A stretch of 9,623 nt of DNA from positions 1-9,623 of the forward strand of contig JAOZLQ010000084.1 of the NCBI GenBank assembly GCA_029934755.1. Direction: 5' to 3'. The position numbers and the translations under genes are program-made. Within the stretch, counting starts at the first letter, position 1, and each line of letters starts with the position of its first letter. Under the pieces are notes generated by a model, which saw only the letters and a list, made by a program, of their open reading frames with translations, did no database searches and was not told the DNA's origin. This DNA comes from Desulfuromusa sp. (GTDB lineage Bacteria > Desulfobacterota > Desulfuromonadia > Desulfuromonadales > Geopsychrobacteraceae). This document shows, one piece after another, positions 1 through 6,530 of this stretch.

Positions 1-470
1 CCGGTTTCAACTGTTGCCGGTTTATTATTTCCAGCAGCAGTATCCCCTTTGACCCATGGATCGGATTGAGTTACGCGCAGATTAACAAAAATTGGCAGAC
101 TGATACCGATGGCTCGTTCACCATACATCAGAATTTCTACATCCATATTATCAACCAAAAAGTATTTATCATCACCAAGAGTTTCTTCAGTGAGGATAAC
201 CTGCTCGTAGGATTTTTTATCCATAAAGACATGACCATTATCGTCTTGATAGAGATACTGCATATCGCGCTCTTCCAGACTGGCAGGGGCGAAAGATTCA
301 CCACTGCGATAAGTACGATCAAACAGAGATCCAGTAATCATGTTGCGAAGTTTACATTTATAGAGTGACTGACCTTTTCCCGGCTTAGTAAAATCATATT
401 GAACAATGACGTGAGGATCACCATCGATCAGTAATTTAAGCCCTTTTTTCAGATCAGAACAACTGTACAT
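1..470 (-). CDS. efp: Elongation factor P, partial (C-terminus beyond left edge)
   Basis: EF-P binds between the ribosomal P and E sites and relieves stalling at proline stretches. 156 residues are readable; the family is about 185-190 aa, so about 30 residues (the end of the third OB domain) lie off the edge. The N-terminal KOW-like domain holds KPGKGQS (residues 29-35); its loop tip Lys32 matches the modified Lys34 of E. coli EF-P. The central OB domain follows (MITGSLFDRTYRSGES at 44-59, YLYQDDNGHVFMD at 72-84). The third domain begins near LPIFVNLRV (125-133) and carries the family segment SDPWVKGDTA (136-145). The ATG at 468-470 has an AAGGAG ribosome binding site 6 bases upstream. The gene sits downstream of ctlX but behind a terminator hairpin, so it is probably transcribed separately. 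A Lys at the tip would suit EpmA/EpmB-type modification, but no epm gene is in view. The identification is secure. Confidence 0.95.
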   Translation of the reverse strand, partial: MYSCSDLKKGLKLLIDGDPHVIVQYDFTKPGKGQSLYKCKLRNMITGSLFDRTYRSGESFAPASLEERDMQYLYQDDNGHVFMDKKSYEQVILTEETLGDDKYFLVDNMDVEILMYGERAIGISLPIFVNLRVTQSDPWVKGDTAAGNNKPATVET

Positions 471-524
471 ATGCAACTCCTTTTAGAGATGATTATTTCA
501 AATTTGCAGGCGGCATTTAACCAT

Positions 525-579
525 AATCCACCTGTGTTTGCCACCGGAAAAGCCAGACTAGCGTCTGGTTAGGTGGATT
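525..579. repeat. Nested inverted repeat around the ctlX 3' end
   Basis: AATCCACCT at 525-533 is the exact reverse complement of AGGTGGATT at 571-579. Between them lies the 6-bp terminator hairpin 553-558/563-568. One outer arm is inside the ctlX coding end, and the other is in the leader region upstream of efp. The outer arms could form a long-range stem in RNA, alternative to or stacked on the terminator. Confidence 0.6.
548..568 (-). terminator. Intrinsic terminator of ctlX, overlapping its stop codon
   Basis: On the minus strand a perfect 6-bp stem CCAGAC/GTCTGG with loop GCTA is followed by C and TTTT. The ctlX stop codon TAG (558-560) lies within the hairpin. The T tract is short, so strength is uncertain. 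A further perfect 9-bp inverted repeat (525-533 with 571-579) encloses it. Confidence 0.6.
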
Positions 580-1487
580 CCTGCCAGCATGCAGCGGATT
601 GAGCCACCAGCAAGTTCGATTGTCGGGACTGAGAGGGGAACAATTTCAGCTGATTTTTCAATAATTTTTTTCTGCTCGGGAAGTAAACAGGCGACTGCTT
701 TTGTAGACATAGCTAGAATTCTTCGGTTTTCAGCAAAAAGTTCAAATGCATTGCCAGCAAACTCGTCAATTTGATGATTATCAAGTTCAATAACATCCCT
801 TCCTATCCCTTGTAACCTGGCATGAATTTCATTGCGGCGTGCTTTGTCGGTGATGATATTGAAACCCGCCAAAGCAAAATCAGTACCTATGCACATCATC
901 ACATTGGTATGATAGATGGGGCGACCTTTGGAATCAGCAGCGTCAAAGGCCATGGGTTCAAAATTGAAATGGGTACAAAATCGTTCCAGGGTGATCGGAT
1001 CAGCTCGGTTTGATCGAGCGGTATAGGCAACTCTGTCGATATGATCAAGAACCATTGCTCCGGTTCCTTCAAGAAAAAGTCCATCATATTCCAGACACGA
1101 ATAGTCAATAATATCCTGTACCCGATATTCGGCTTTCAACATTTCCAAAATATCATAGCGGCGTTCCCGTCTGCGACTTGGCGAATACATTGGGTAGACA
1201 GCGATGTGGCCTCCAGGATGGGTGGAAAACCAATTATTGGGGAAAACTGAATCTGGAGTCTCCTTTTCACCACGATCCTCAAAAATATGAACTCTTACCC
1301 CTTTTTTTTCTAGCTGTACAGCTGCTTCACTGACTTCCCTGTAGGCATCCTCTGCCGTCTGTCTAGCAGTTCGATTCACATCAGTTCTCTGAAAAACATT
1401 GTCTGATGCAGTGTCTGGATTAGGATGGAACCTATGTGGGCGAATAACAACAACCGATCCCGGTGCCTGAATAGATTTTGATGCCAA
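558..1487 (-). CDS. ctlX: CtlX-type citrulline/arginine-deiminase-related hydrolase
   Basis: This 309-aa protein belongs to the guanidino-group-modifying (amidinotransferase/arginine deiminase/DDAH) pentein superfamily. It most resembles the CtlX group linked to citrulline use; the substrate is inferred from family likeness. The N-terminus IRPHRFHPNPDTASDN (15-30) is typical of the group. Putative active-site parts are PDSVFPNNW (78-86; Asp79, Asn84/Asn85), FLEGTG (138-143), His193 in YHTNV, and the C-terminal nucleophile Cys299 in GGSIRCM (294-300). No signal peptide is seen, so it should be cytoplasmic. The start is TTG at 1485-1487, supported by GAAAGGA at 1494-1500 with a 6-base gap; no ATG lies close. 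It stands alone, with a repeat-containing 247-base spacer upstream and a terminator at its stop. No arginine or citrulline pathway gene is adjacent. A weak promoter candidate lies at 1529-1555. Confidence 0.85.
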   Translation of the reverse strand: MASKSIQAPGSVVVIRPHRFHPNPDTASDNVFQRTDVNRTARQTAEDAYREVSEAAVQLEKKGVRVHIFEDRGEKETPDSVFPNNWFSTHPGGHIAVYPMYSPSRRRERRYDILEMLKAEYRVQDIIDYSCLEYDGLFLEGTGAMVLDHIDRVAYTARSNRADPITLERFCTHFNFEPMAFDAADSKGRPIYHTNVMMCIGTDFALAGFNIITDKARRNEIHARLQGIGRDVIELDNHQIDEFAGNAFELFAENRRILAMSTKAVACLLPEQKKIIEKSAEIVPLSVPTIELAGGSIRCMLAGIHLTRR

Positions 1488-1528
1488 AATAGATCCTTTC
1501 TCTTGGGTTAATCTAGAAGAACTTAATT

Positions 1529-1555
1529 ATTTTAAGCACTTGCAAAACCCTTTAA
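1529..1555 (-). promoter_or_regulatory. Weak sigma70-like promoter candidate for ctlX
   Basis: On the minus strand TTAAAG (1550-1555) and TAAAAT (1529-1534) are separated by 15 bases, about 40 bases upstream of the TTG start of ctlX. Both hexamers deviate from consensus and the spacing is short. The stretch is A+T-rich and lies between the dispersed repeat and the ribosome binding site. It is offered only as the best candidate seen. Confidence 0.2.
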
Positions 1556-1567
1556 CATCGAATAACC

Positions 1568-1646
1568 GTCATTCCCGCGCAGGCGGGACTCCAGAGGTTT
1601 GCTGAGTTCGTCAAAAAACTGGATCCCCGTTTTCACGAGGATGACG
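1568..1646. repeat. Dispersed palindromic repeat (CGTCATTCCCGCG type)
   Basis: The outer ends CGTCATTCCCG (1568-1578) and CGAGGATGACG (1636-1646) are imperfect inverted repeats matching at 9 of 11 positions. An inner hairpin CCCGC/GCGGG lies at 1574-1578 and 1583-1587, and TCCAG (1590-1594) pairs with CTGGA (1619-1623). This layout is the familiar short non-coding element, about 80 bp, dispersed in many proteobacterial genomes and MITE- or REP-like. It has no coding capacity. It occupies the spacer between the membrane-protein gene and ctlX and could form a strong RNA hairpin at the end of the upstream operon. No flanking direct duplication was recognised. Confidence 0.75.
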
Positions 1647-1734
1647 ACTTATGCAAGAGGCTCATTTGTTTGAAATTTTCTATATCATGGTTAAGTCTGA
1701 AAAAAAATATAGCCTTAATAACTTTTACCTGTTT

Positions 1735-3036
1735 TTAGAGTGGCGCTGCATGGCGAATTTTTTCTGACTGCTGCTGGCGTTGGTAGTAGAGATAAATTGA
1801 TTCCAGCATCTCCGCTAAGAGCAATAAGGCGATGGCGATGGCGATACCGGAAACAGGTGGCTGCCAGGCGACAATGGGCCACCAGAGAATCAGGAGAAAA
1901 CTGCTTTTCAAGAAGGTAGAACGGCCCAGTTGTCCAGTTTGATCTGCCCCAGCAAACCAGCCACGTAGAAGGTTGGTCAGCCCATAAAAGAATGGGAAAA
2001 CTGAGCAAGCTGCAAGTGGCAATTGTAGATATTGACGCAGATCAGTTTCTACTCCGAGCAGTTGGCCAAGAAAAAATTGATTCAGTGGCCCTGCAGTTAA
2101 CAGGACCAGCAATCCAAGACCTATGGAGAGAATGAAACTGAAGCGGAGTAGGGTGCGGTTATCTGCCATTGTCTTGACCAGGGTCAGATAGGCCTGTTGC
2201 AGATTACGCATTGGCCCAGCCAGCAGAAACAGAAATCCACGGATTACCCCAAAAGCTGCCAGAGCTAGAGCACCATCATGTAATCGACCGATTATGGAAC
2301 TGATCAGTAATGGAATCGTTTGTTGCAGGCAGGATGAATAGGCCAGTGGGAACGAGTAACGCAAAATTTCAGCGGTGGTTTTCTCCGTTTCTCCTTGATT
2401 CTGTGGCAGCCCAACTTTCCAGGCTAGCCAGGAAATAACCAGCGTTTCTGTCACGACACAGCTGACCAGTGCAAAAGCTCCAAATTGGGCACCATAAAAC
2501 CACTTGTGTCCAACCATGAGAAATACAAATAGTGCTGCAACCCTGACTCCAGTGGCCAATGAAACCAGGCTGGTCTTCCTAGCGCGGATGATCAATCCTT
2601 GACAGAAGCCACGGATACCGGTGAAAAATGGAAGAAAAGCTAATATATACAGAGCTTTTTTTGCCTCAATAGCAACTTCAGCAGGGGTTCCGAGGAGTTT
2701 AATCAAGATGAGATCACCTAGCGGGGTGAAGGCGATCAACGACAACATGACTGCAACGTAAAAAGCGACCAGGCCAATAAATATCAAGACCCCGACCAGC
2801 GATTTACGTCCGCGAACCATAGCGATGGTAATGGTGTGATTCTGATACGAAGGGGAGGCAATAAATAGATGAACCACCAGTGCGACCGACATGCCAGCCA
2901 AGGCGGTGATATAATCGTCAAGTCTGGCTAGTGCGCCATTGATGACGGTATGTGAAATGCTCATTAACTGGACATTGAGCACCAGTGGGAAAAAGAAAAA
3001 AGCAATCTCTCGAGTGGTCAGATTCTTCTCATTCAA
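1735..3036 (-). CDS. Multi-pass membrane protein, MATE/MOP-like, resembling the ANK family
   Basis: From the TTG at 3034-3036 the protein has 433 aa, with about ten to twelve hydrophobic helices, for example around residues 11-33, 47-60, 80-105, 126-141, 160-176, 186-207, 228-249, 258-275, 300-315, 340-356, 378-391 and 395-416. It has no signal peptide and ends in a charged tail. The two halves look alike: PLVLNVQLMSISHTV near residue 17 matches PLAYSSCLQQTIPLL near residue 230, and each is followed by a loop, SPSYQNHTIT or GPMRNLQQAYLTLV. Such halves typify MOP-superfamily transporters. The pattern also recalls the ANK (progressive ankylosis) family, a judgement by eye. The substrate is unknown. 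An ATG at 3082-3084 would overlap the hydrolase gene by 56 bases and add a likely spurious N-terminus. The TTG overlaps that gene by 8 bases and has an AGG 8 bases upstream, so it is preferred, though not proven. Confidence 0.8.
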   Translation of the reverse strand: MNEKNLTTREIAFFFFPLVLNVQLMSISHTVINGALARLDDYITALAGMSVALVVHLFIASPSYQNHTITIAMVRGRKSLVGVLIFIGLVAFYVAVMLSLIAFTPLGDLILIKLLGTPAEVAIEAKKALYILAFLPFFTGIRGFCQGLIIRARKTSLVSLATGVRVAALFVFLMVGHKWFYGAQFGAFALVSCVVTETLVISWLAWKVGLPQNQGETEKTTAEILRYSFPLAYSSCLQQTIPLLISSIIGRLHDGALALAAFGVIRGFLFLLAGPMRNLQQAYLTLVKTMADNRTLLRFSFILSIGLGLLVLLTAGPLNQFFLGQLLGVETDLRQYLQLPLAACSVFPFFYGLTNLLRGWFAGADQTGQLGRSTFLKSSFLLILWWPIVAWQPPVSGIAIAIALLLLAEMLESIYLYYQRQQQSEKIRHAAPL

Positions 3037-3673
3037 GAGAAGAGCCTGGAAACAGCTGGAGCAGGTCGGTCGATCGTTCAGCATGAAAATCGGCTGTCAA
3101 GCCATCGGCATGTCCCATTCCGTAGGCACAGAAGCAGGTTGCTGTTCCAGCTTTGCGACCGGCATAAAGGTCAGTGTGATGGTCGCCGATCATAACTGTA
3201 TGTTGCGGGTCGGCACCCAGCCCCTCAAGTGCTTTGATGACTGGCAGTGGATGCGGTTTTTTTTCATCATAGCTATCACCACCAACGATGATTTTGAAAT
3301 GGTTGATCAGGTTCAGACCTTCAAGTAAATCCAACGTTAATTGATACGGTTTATTGGTGACGATGGCCATTTTATTTGCTGGATATTTGCTCAAGAGTTC
3401 TTCAATCCCCGGGTAACAGCGAGTATGGTCAAGCAGATGTTCATCATATAATTGCATAAACCTATCCCGGTGCGTCGGCAAATAGAGCTCATCTCCAAGA
3501 GCTCGTTTAACCAGAACTGCGACTCCATCACCGACCATATCGGCAACCTGGTTTTCCGACAAGGGTGGGCAACTCAATTCAGCACGGAGCAGATTAAGGG
3601 AGAGGGTTAAGTCCGGAACCGAATTAACCAGAGTGCCATCAAGATCGAAGAGGAGATATTTTATTGTTTTCAT
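3029..3673 (-). CDS. gph: HAD-family phosphoglycolate phosphatase-like hydrolase
   Basis: This 214-aa cytoplasmic HAD phosphatase is most like phosphoglycolate phosphatase, which removes 2-phosphoglycolate arising from DNA-end repair or oxygenase side reactions. All four HAD motifs are seen: FDLDGTL (9-15) with nucleophile Asp10 and acid/base Asp12; VTNKP (105-109) with Thr106; the motif III lysine in EKKPHP (137-142); and GDHHTD (163-168) with metal-binding Asp164 and Asp168. A helical cap lies between residues 18 and 85. Length fits the family (about 210-230 aa). The ATG at 3671-3673 is chosen because the fold starts at MKTIKYLLFDLDGT and AAAAGG lies just upstream. A longer reading to 3715 only runs back into the preceding gene. 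The stop of that gene and this start are one base apart (TGA-A-ATG), implying translational coupling. Sequence alone cannot exclude another small sugar-phosphate substrate, as in the related PpaX and Gph-like groups. Confidence 0.87.
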   Translation of the reverse strand: MKTIKYLLFDLDGTLVNSVPDLTLSLNLLRAELSCPPLSENQVADMVGDGVAVLVKRALGDELYLPTHRDRFMQLYDEHLLDHTRCYPGIEELLSKYPANKMAIVTNKPYQLTLDLLEGLNLINHFKIIVGGDSYDEKKPHPLPVIKALEGLGADPQHTVMIGDHHTDLYAGRKAGTATCFCAYGMGHADGLTADFHAERSTDLLQLFPGSSLE

Positions 3674-3674
3674 T

Positions 3675-4373
3675 TCAAACCTTTTTAATCCGAGCGCCGA
3701 AAATTGCAGTTCCAACTCTCACCATGGTTGCGCCTTCTTCTACCGCAACTTCAAAGTCACCACTCATTCCCATTGAGAGTTCATCCATATTAACGCCGGG
3801 AAGCTGTAATTTATCGATATGTTCAAACAGCTCATGCAGCTGCTTGAAAAAGGGACGGACCTGTTCGGGATCGTCAGAGTGGGGAGGAAGGCACATTAAC
3901 CCTTTAATTCTCAGGTTGGGTAATTGAGCAACTGCTCGCACCAGATTTTCCAGATCTTCTGGAGCACAACCCGACTTGCTTGCTTCATCACCGATATTCA
4001 CTTGTAGCAGGATCTCAGCAACTCCATCAATTTTTCCCCATTGACGGTCAATCTCTTCAGCGAGAGAGAGACGGTCAACGGCGTGGATCATGGCAACTTT
4101 GCCACGCAGATATTTAACTTTATTACTTTGTAGCCCCCCGATAAAGTGCCATTGAACCGGTGCTGTGACCAACGGTTCTTTATCACGAAATTCCTGAACA
4201 TAACTTTCCCCGAATAGGTTTTGTCCGGCATGGAAGGCTTCTTCAACCTGTTCAGCAGGTTTCACCTTGGAGACAGCAATTAGCTTGACGTCTTCAGGGT
4301 TGCGCCCGACCTTTTGACAGGCTTTGTCAATCCGGTTATGGATTTGTGCAATATTGGTGGCAATATTGTTCAT
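3675..4373 (-). CDS. yggS: YggS/PLPBP-type pyridoxal phosphate homeostasis protein
   Basis: This 232-aa single-domain protein has an alanine-racemase-like TIM barrel that carries PLP and buffers vitamin B6 and amino/keto-acid balance; no enzymatic reaction is established for the family. Signatures: IAVSKVKP (32-39) with the PLP Schiff-base Lys36; LFGESYVQE (53-61), where most members have Asn rather than Ser57; HFIGGLQSNKVKYL (76-89); LSMGMSGDFEVAVEEGAT (199-216); and RVGTAIFGAR (219-228) at the phosphate-binding end. Length matches the family norm (about 220-235 aa). The ATG at 4371-4373 has a GGGG-containing ribosome binding site at 4383-4386, and the maf stop is 20 bases upstream. It overlaps no neighbour and runs with a 1-base gap into the phosphatase gene, so co-translation is likely. 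In many genomes this gene sits by cell-division or proC genes; here it sits with maf and trmFO. Confidence 0.93.
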   Translation of the reverse strand: MNNIATNIAQIHNRIDKACQKVGRNPEDVKLIAVSKVKPAEQVEEAFHAGQNLFGESYVQEFRDKEPLVTAPVQWHFIGGLQSNKVKYLRGKVAMIHAVDRLSLAEEIDRQWGKIDGVAEILLQVNIGDEASKSGCAPEDLENLVRAVAQLPNLRIKGLMCLPPHSDDPEQVRPFFKQLHELFEHIDKLQLPGVNMDELSMGMSGDFEVAVEEGATMVRVGTAIFGARIKKV

Positions 4374-4393
4374 CAGTTTTTACCCCAGAAATT

Positions 4394-4981
4394 TCATATC
4401 AACAGCGGCACACTCAACTCTTTCATCGCCAGTGTCAGTTTACACAAAGGCAGGCCAACGACATTGGTGTAGCTTCCTTCAATCCTGGCAACAAAACAGA
4501 CTCCAAGTCCCTGGATTGCGTAGGCTCCAGCTTTATCCGCAGGCTCTCCCGTGGCAATGTAGCCTGTGATTTCTCCTTCTGTCAATTGACGAAACCAGAC
4601 TTTAGTACTCACCGCTTCGGCACGTTGCTCTCCAGTTTGACGATCAATGATAGCATAGCCAGAAAGAACCCGGTGTTCCCGTCCAGAGAGTTGTTTCAAC
4701 ATCTCTTTAGCGTGGGCTTCATCGCGTGGTTTTCCAAGAATCTGATTATTGTACAGAACGATAGTGTCACTGCCGATAAACCAGCGACCCGCTATGTTGT
4801 TCCGATTTGCAACTTCGGTCGCTTTGTCGAGGCTTAAGCGAACGACATGTTCTTCAGGTGTTTCACCGGCGAGTATGTGTTCTTCGGCTTGGCTGGGAAT
4901 GACCTGAAATTTGAGGCCGATCTGTTGTAATAATTCCCGTCTACGTGGAGATGCAGAGGCTAGGACAAGCTGATCTTCCAT
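4394..4981 (-). CDS. maf: Maf family nucleotide pyrophosphatase (dTTP/UTP type likely)
   Basis: Maf proteins hydrolyse nucleoside triphosphates, including modified ones, to the monophosphate and PPi; older names refer to septum inhibition. The protein has 195 aa, normal for the family. Motifs in order: LASASPRRRELL (7-18), the phosphate-binding loop with Arg13-Arg15; GSDTIV (70-75) with likely catalytic Asp72; LGKP (82-85); HRVLSGYAI (103-111); and KAGAYAIQG (150-158). The combination suggests the YhdE-like dTTP/UTP branch rather than the YceF branch; this is an inference. Its ATG (4979-4981) shares one base with the TAA of trmFO (TAATG), a strong sign of coupled translation. No signal peptide or membrane segment is seen, so it should be cytoplasmic. 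A house-cleaning role, keeping non-canonical pyrimidine nucleotides out of RNA and DNA, fits alongside a tRNA uridine methylase, but that link is speculative. Confidence 0.95.
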   Translation of the reverse strand: MEDQLVLASASPRRRELLQQIGLKFQVIPSQAEEHILAGETPEEHVVRLSLDKATEVANRNNIAGRWFIGSDTIVLYNNQILGKPRDEAHAKEMLKQLSGREHRVLSGYAIIDRQTGEQRAEAVSTKVWFRQLTEGEITGYIATGEPADKAGAYAIQGLGVCFVARIEGSYTNVVGLPLCKLTLAMKELSVPLLI

Positions 4982-6306
4982 TATTTATTCTCCCGGTTGC
5001 TAGCGATAGTTTCCCACCATAGTGGCAAAGTCGCAAGAGCTCGTTCGGCCATGGCCAAGCGACGGTCAGCACGTTTCATCTTGCGCTTCAGCTCCAAGGA
5101 AGGGAAAAGACCATAATTGATGTTCATTGGCTGGAAGTTGGTCTCTTCAGCCGTAGATAAATGGCTTAACAGCGAACCCAGAGCTGTTTCTCTGGGAGGT
5201 AAAGAAATTGTTTCATCACGGAGTTGATATGCGGCAAAAATCCCCGCTAGAAATCCACAAGCTGCCGATTCCACATAACCTTCAACGCCGCTCAATTGAC
5301 CTGCAGCATAAATATTGGGGGCTTGTTTGAATTGCAGCGATTTGGTCAGACAGGCCGGGGCATTGATAAAGGTATTGCGATGCATACTGCCGAGGCGGGC
5401 AAAACGTACTTCTCCCAGCCCGGGAATGGTACGGAAGATGCGTTTTTGTTCCGGATAGGTCAAGCGGGTCTGAAATCCAACCAAATTAAATAGTGTGGCA
5501 TGGCGATTGTCCTGGCGTAACTGCAGAACTGCGTAAGGAATCTGTCCGGTTCTTGGATCGGGTAGCCCGACCGGTTTCATCGGCCCAAAAGAGAGGGTTT
5601 GAGCACCACGGCTGGCCATCTCTTCAATCGGCATGCAGCCTTCAAAATGGAGCAGTTTCTCAAACTCGCGCCCGGCAAATTTATCGGCATCAACCAGTTC
5701 CTGAACAAAGCTGAAGTATTGTTCTTCATTGAGAGGGCAATTGATGTAGTCATCACCACCTTTATCGTAGCGGGAAGCGCGCCAGGCTATATTGAAATCG
5801 ATTGAATCAACTTCAACAATTGGCGCAATGGCATCATAGAAGTAGAGATGCTCACTGCCGGTCAAATTTGCCAGTTCGGTTGAAAGAGGATCTGATGTCA
5901 GTGGCCCACTGGCGAGGATGGTGGTTCCTTCTGTTGGCAGTTTGGTGATTTCTTCACGGATCAGTTCGATATTAGGATTCGCGGCAATCTTAGTGCTGAT
6001 ATAATTGGAAAATTCATCCCGGTCAACCGCCAATGCTCCTCCGGCTGGAACCGCTGTTGCATCCGCTGCTTCGATAAACAAAGAGCCGGTGCGGCGTAAT
6101 TCTTCTTTGAGACAACCGACGGCGTTGTTCATCCCGGCACCACGGAGACTGTTGGAGCAAACCAATTCCGCTAATCCCTCACTCTGATGCGCTGGAGAAA
6201 ACTGTAGCGGTTTCATCTCGTAAAGTTTGACCTGACAACCTTCCTTGGCTGCCTGCCAGGCAGCTTCACATCCAGCTAGACCGGCACCGATAATTGTAAT
6301 TTGCAT
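4981..6306 (-). CDS. trmFO: Folate/FAD-dependent tRNA (uracil-54) methyltransferase
   Basis: TrmFO uses 5,10-methylenetetrahydrofolate and reduced FAD to make m5U54 in the T-loop of tRNA. The 441-aa protein starts with a Rossmann dinucleotide fold, IIGAGLAGCEAAW (5-17). Expected catalytic residues are present: Cys50 in LVCSNSLRGAG (48-58) and Cys224 in FEGCMPIEEMASRG (221-234), matching the two reactive cysteines of Bacillus TrmFO. Other hallmarks are VDRDEFS (94-100), GPMKPVGLPDPRTG (241-254), and a FAD-contacting ASRG. The ATG at 6304-6306 is chosen because it begins the FAD fold and has AAAGGA (6313-6318) 6 bases upstream. A longer in-frame reading to 6384 would add 26 residues encoded by a non-coding repeat and is rejected. 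The gene shares one base with maf. A 226-base repeat-packed spacer separates it from topA, so it may be transcribed both by read-through and from its own start. Having TrmFO rather than TrmA fits Gram-positives and deltaproteobacteria. Confidence 0.97.
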   Translation of the reverse strand: MQITIIGAGLAGCEAAWQAAKEGCQVKLYEMKPLQFSPAHQSEGLAELVCSNSLRGAGMNNAVGCLKEELRRTGSLFIEAADATAVPAGGALAVDRDEFSNYISTKIAANPNIELIREEITKLPTEGTTILASGPLTSDPLSTELANLTGSEHLYFYDAIAPIVEVDSIDFNIAWRASRYDKGGDDYINCPLNEEQYFSFVQELVDADKFAGREFEKLLHFEGCMPIEEMASRGAQTLSFGPMKPVGLPDPRTGQIPYAVLQLRQDNRHATLFNLVGFQTRLTYPEQKRIFRTIPGLGEVRFARLGSMHRNTFINAPACLTKSLQFKQAPNIYAAGQLSGVEGYVESAACGFLAGIFAAYQLRDETISLPPRETALGSLLSHLSTAEETNFQPMNINYGLFPSLELKRKMKRADRRLAMAERALATLPLWWETIASNRENK

Positions 6307-6321
6307 AAGTGATCCTTTGTA

Positions 6322-6371
6322 AGGGGCGAAACCCTGTGTTCGCCCTGGGCAGGCACAGGGGCCTGCCCCTA
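6322..6371. repeat. Two-hairpin dispersed repeat just upstream of trmFO
   Basis: Two adjacent hairpins: GGGCGAA (6324-6330) with TTCGCCC (6339-6345), 8-base loop; and GGGCAGGC (6347-6354) with GCCTGCCC (6361-6368), perfect, 6-base loop. On the minus strand it reads as GTAGGGGCAGGCCCC and onward, a type of G+C-rich repeat common in proteobacterial spacers. In translation it gives the well-known spurious peptide GRTQGFAP. It ends six bases from the trmFO ribosome binding site and is markedly richer in G+C than its surroundings. Confidence 0.75.
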
Positions 6372-6387
6372 CATATAAACGCAAATC

Positions 6388-6410
6388 GGCCGAACCATAC
6401 AGGTTCGGCC
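6388..6410 (-). terminator. Terminator-like hairpin downstream of topA
   Basis: A perfect 9-bp stem GGCCGAACC (6388-6396) with GGTTCGGCC (6402-6410) and a 5-base loop. On the minus strand the following bases are GATTTGCGTTTATA, with no clean T tract; on the plus strand AGTGAAAATT follows. It looks like an intrinsic terminator stem with a weak or degraded tail. It may only stabilise RNA ends. Confidence 0.45.
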
Positions 6411-6434
6411 AGTGAAAATTGGATTTCTATATAA

Positions 6435-6530
6435 TCCTTCTCCCTTGGGGAGAAGGTGGCTATCAGCCGGATGAGGGGGGCAACTGATGATACCCCTCAC
6501 CCCAGCCCTCTCCCAGTAGGAGAGGGAGAA
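6435..6530. repeat. REP/MITE-like nested palindromic element, topA-trmFO spacer
   Basis: Three nested stems are visible. CCTTCTCCC (6436-6444) pairs with GGGAGAAGG (6448-6456), 9 bp with a 3-base loop. CCCTCTCC (6506-6513) pairs with GGAGAGGG (6519-6526), 8 bp with a 5-base loop. Between them GATGAGGGG (6470-6478) pairs with CCCCTCACC (6493-6501) with one mismatch, and the outer ends TTCTCCC (6438-6444) and GGGAGAA (6524-6530) are also complementary. The segment CCCCTCACCCCAGCCCTC is a well-known dispersed spacer repeat of proteobacteria. It is non-coding and starts 2 bases past the topA stop. Confidence 0.8.

Noticed and set aside
66..368. 100-residue open reading frame on the plus strand
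   Set aside because: It is antisense to efp, whose minus-strand translation matches EF-P along its whole length.
1485..1560. Sigma54-type promoter upstream of ctlX (TTTTGCA at about 1541)
   Set aside because: The GC of a -12 element is present, but no GG lies at the required distance for the -24 element.
1700..1734. T-rich tract on the minus strand after the membrane-protein gene as a terminator
   Set aside because: There is a run of eight T but no G+C-rich stem directly before it; only a weak TTAAG/CTTAA pairing spanning the tract.
1715..2008. 97-residue minus-strand reading frame
   Set aside because: It is a shadow within the membrane-protein gene; the main frame is hydrophobic and family-like throughout.
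3037..3084. ATG start for the membrane protein inside the phosphatase gene
   Set aside because: It lacks a ribosome binding site and overlaps by 56 bases; the added residues are just another frame of the phosphatase C-terminus. Not fully excluded.
3674..3715. Longer start of the phosphatase gene at 3715
   Set aside because: The extra 14 residues overlap the YggS C-terminus, while the HAD fold starts at the ATG at 3673 with its own ribosome binding site.
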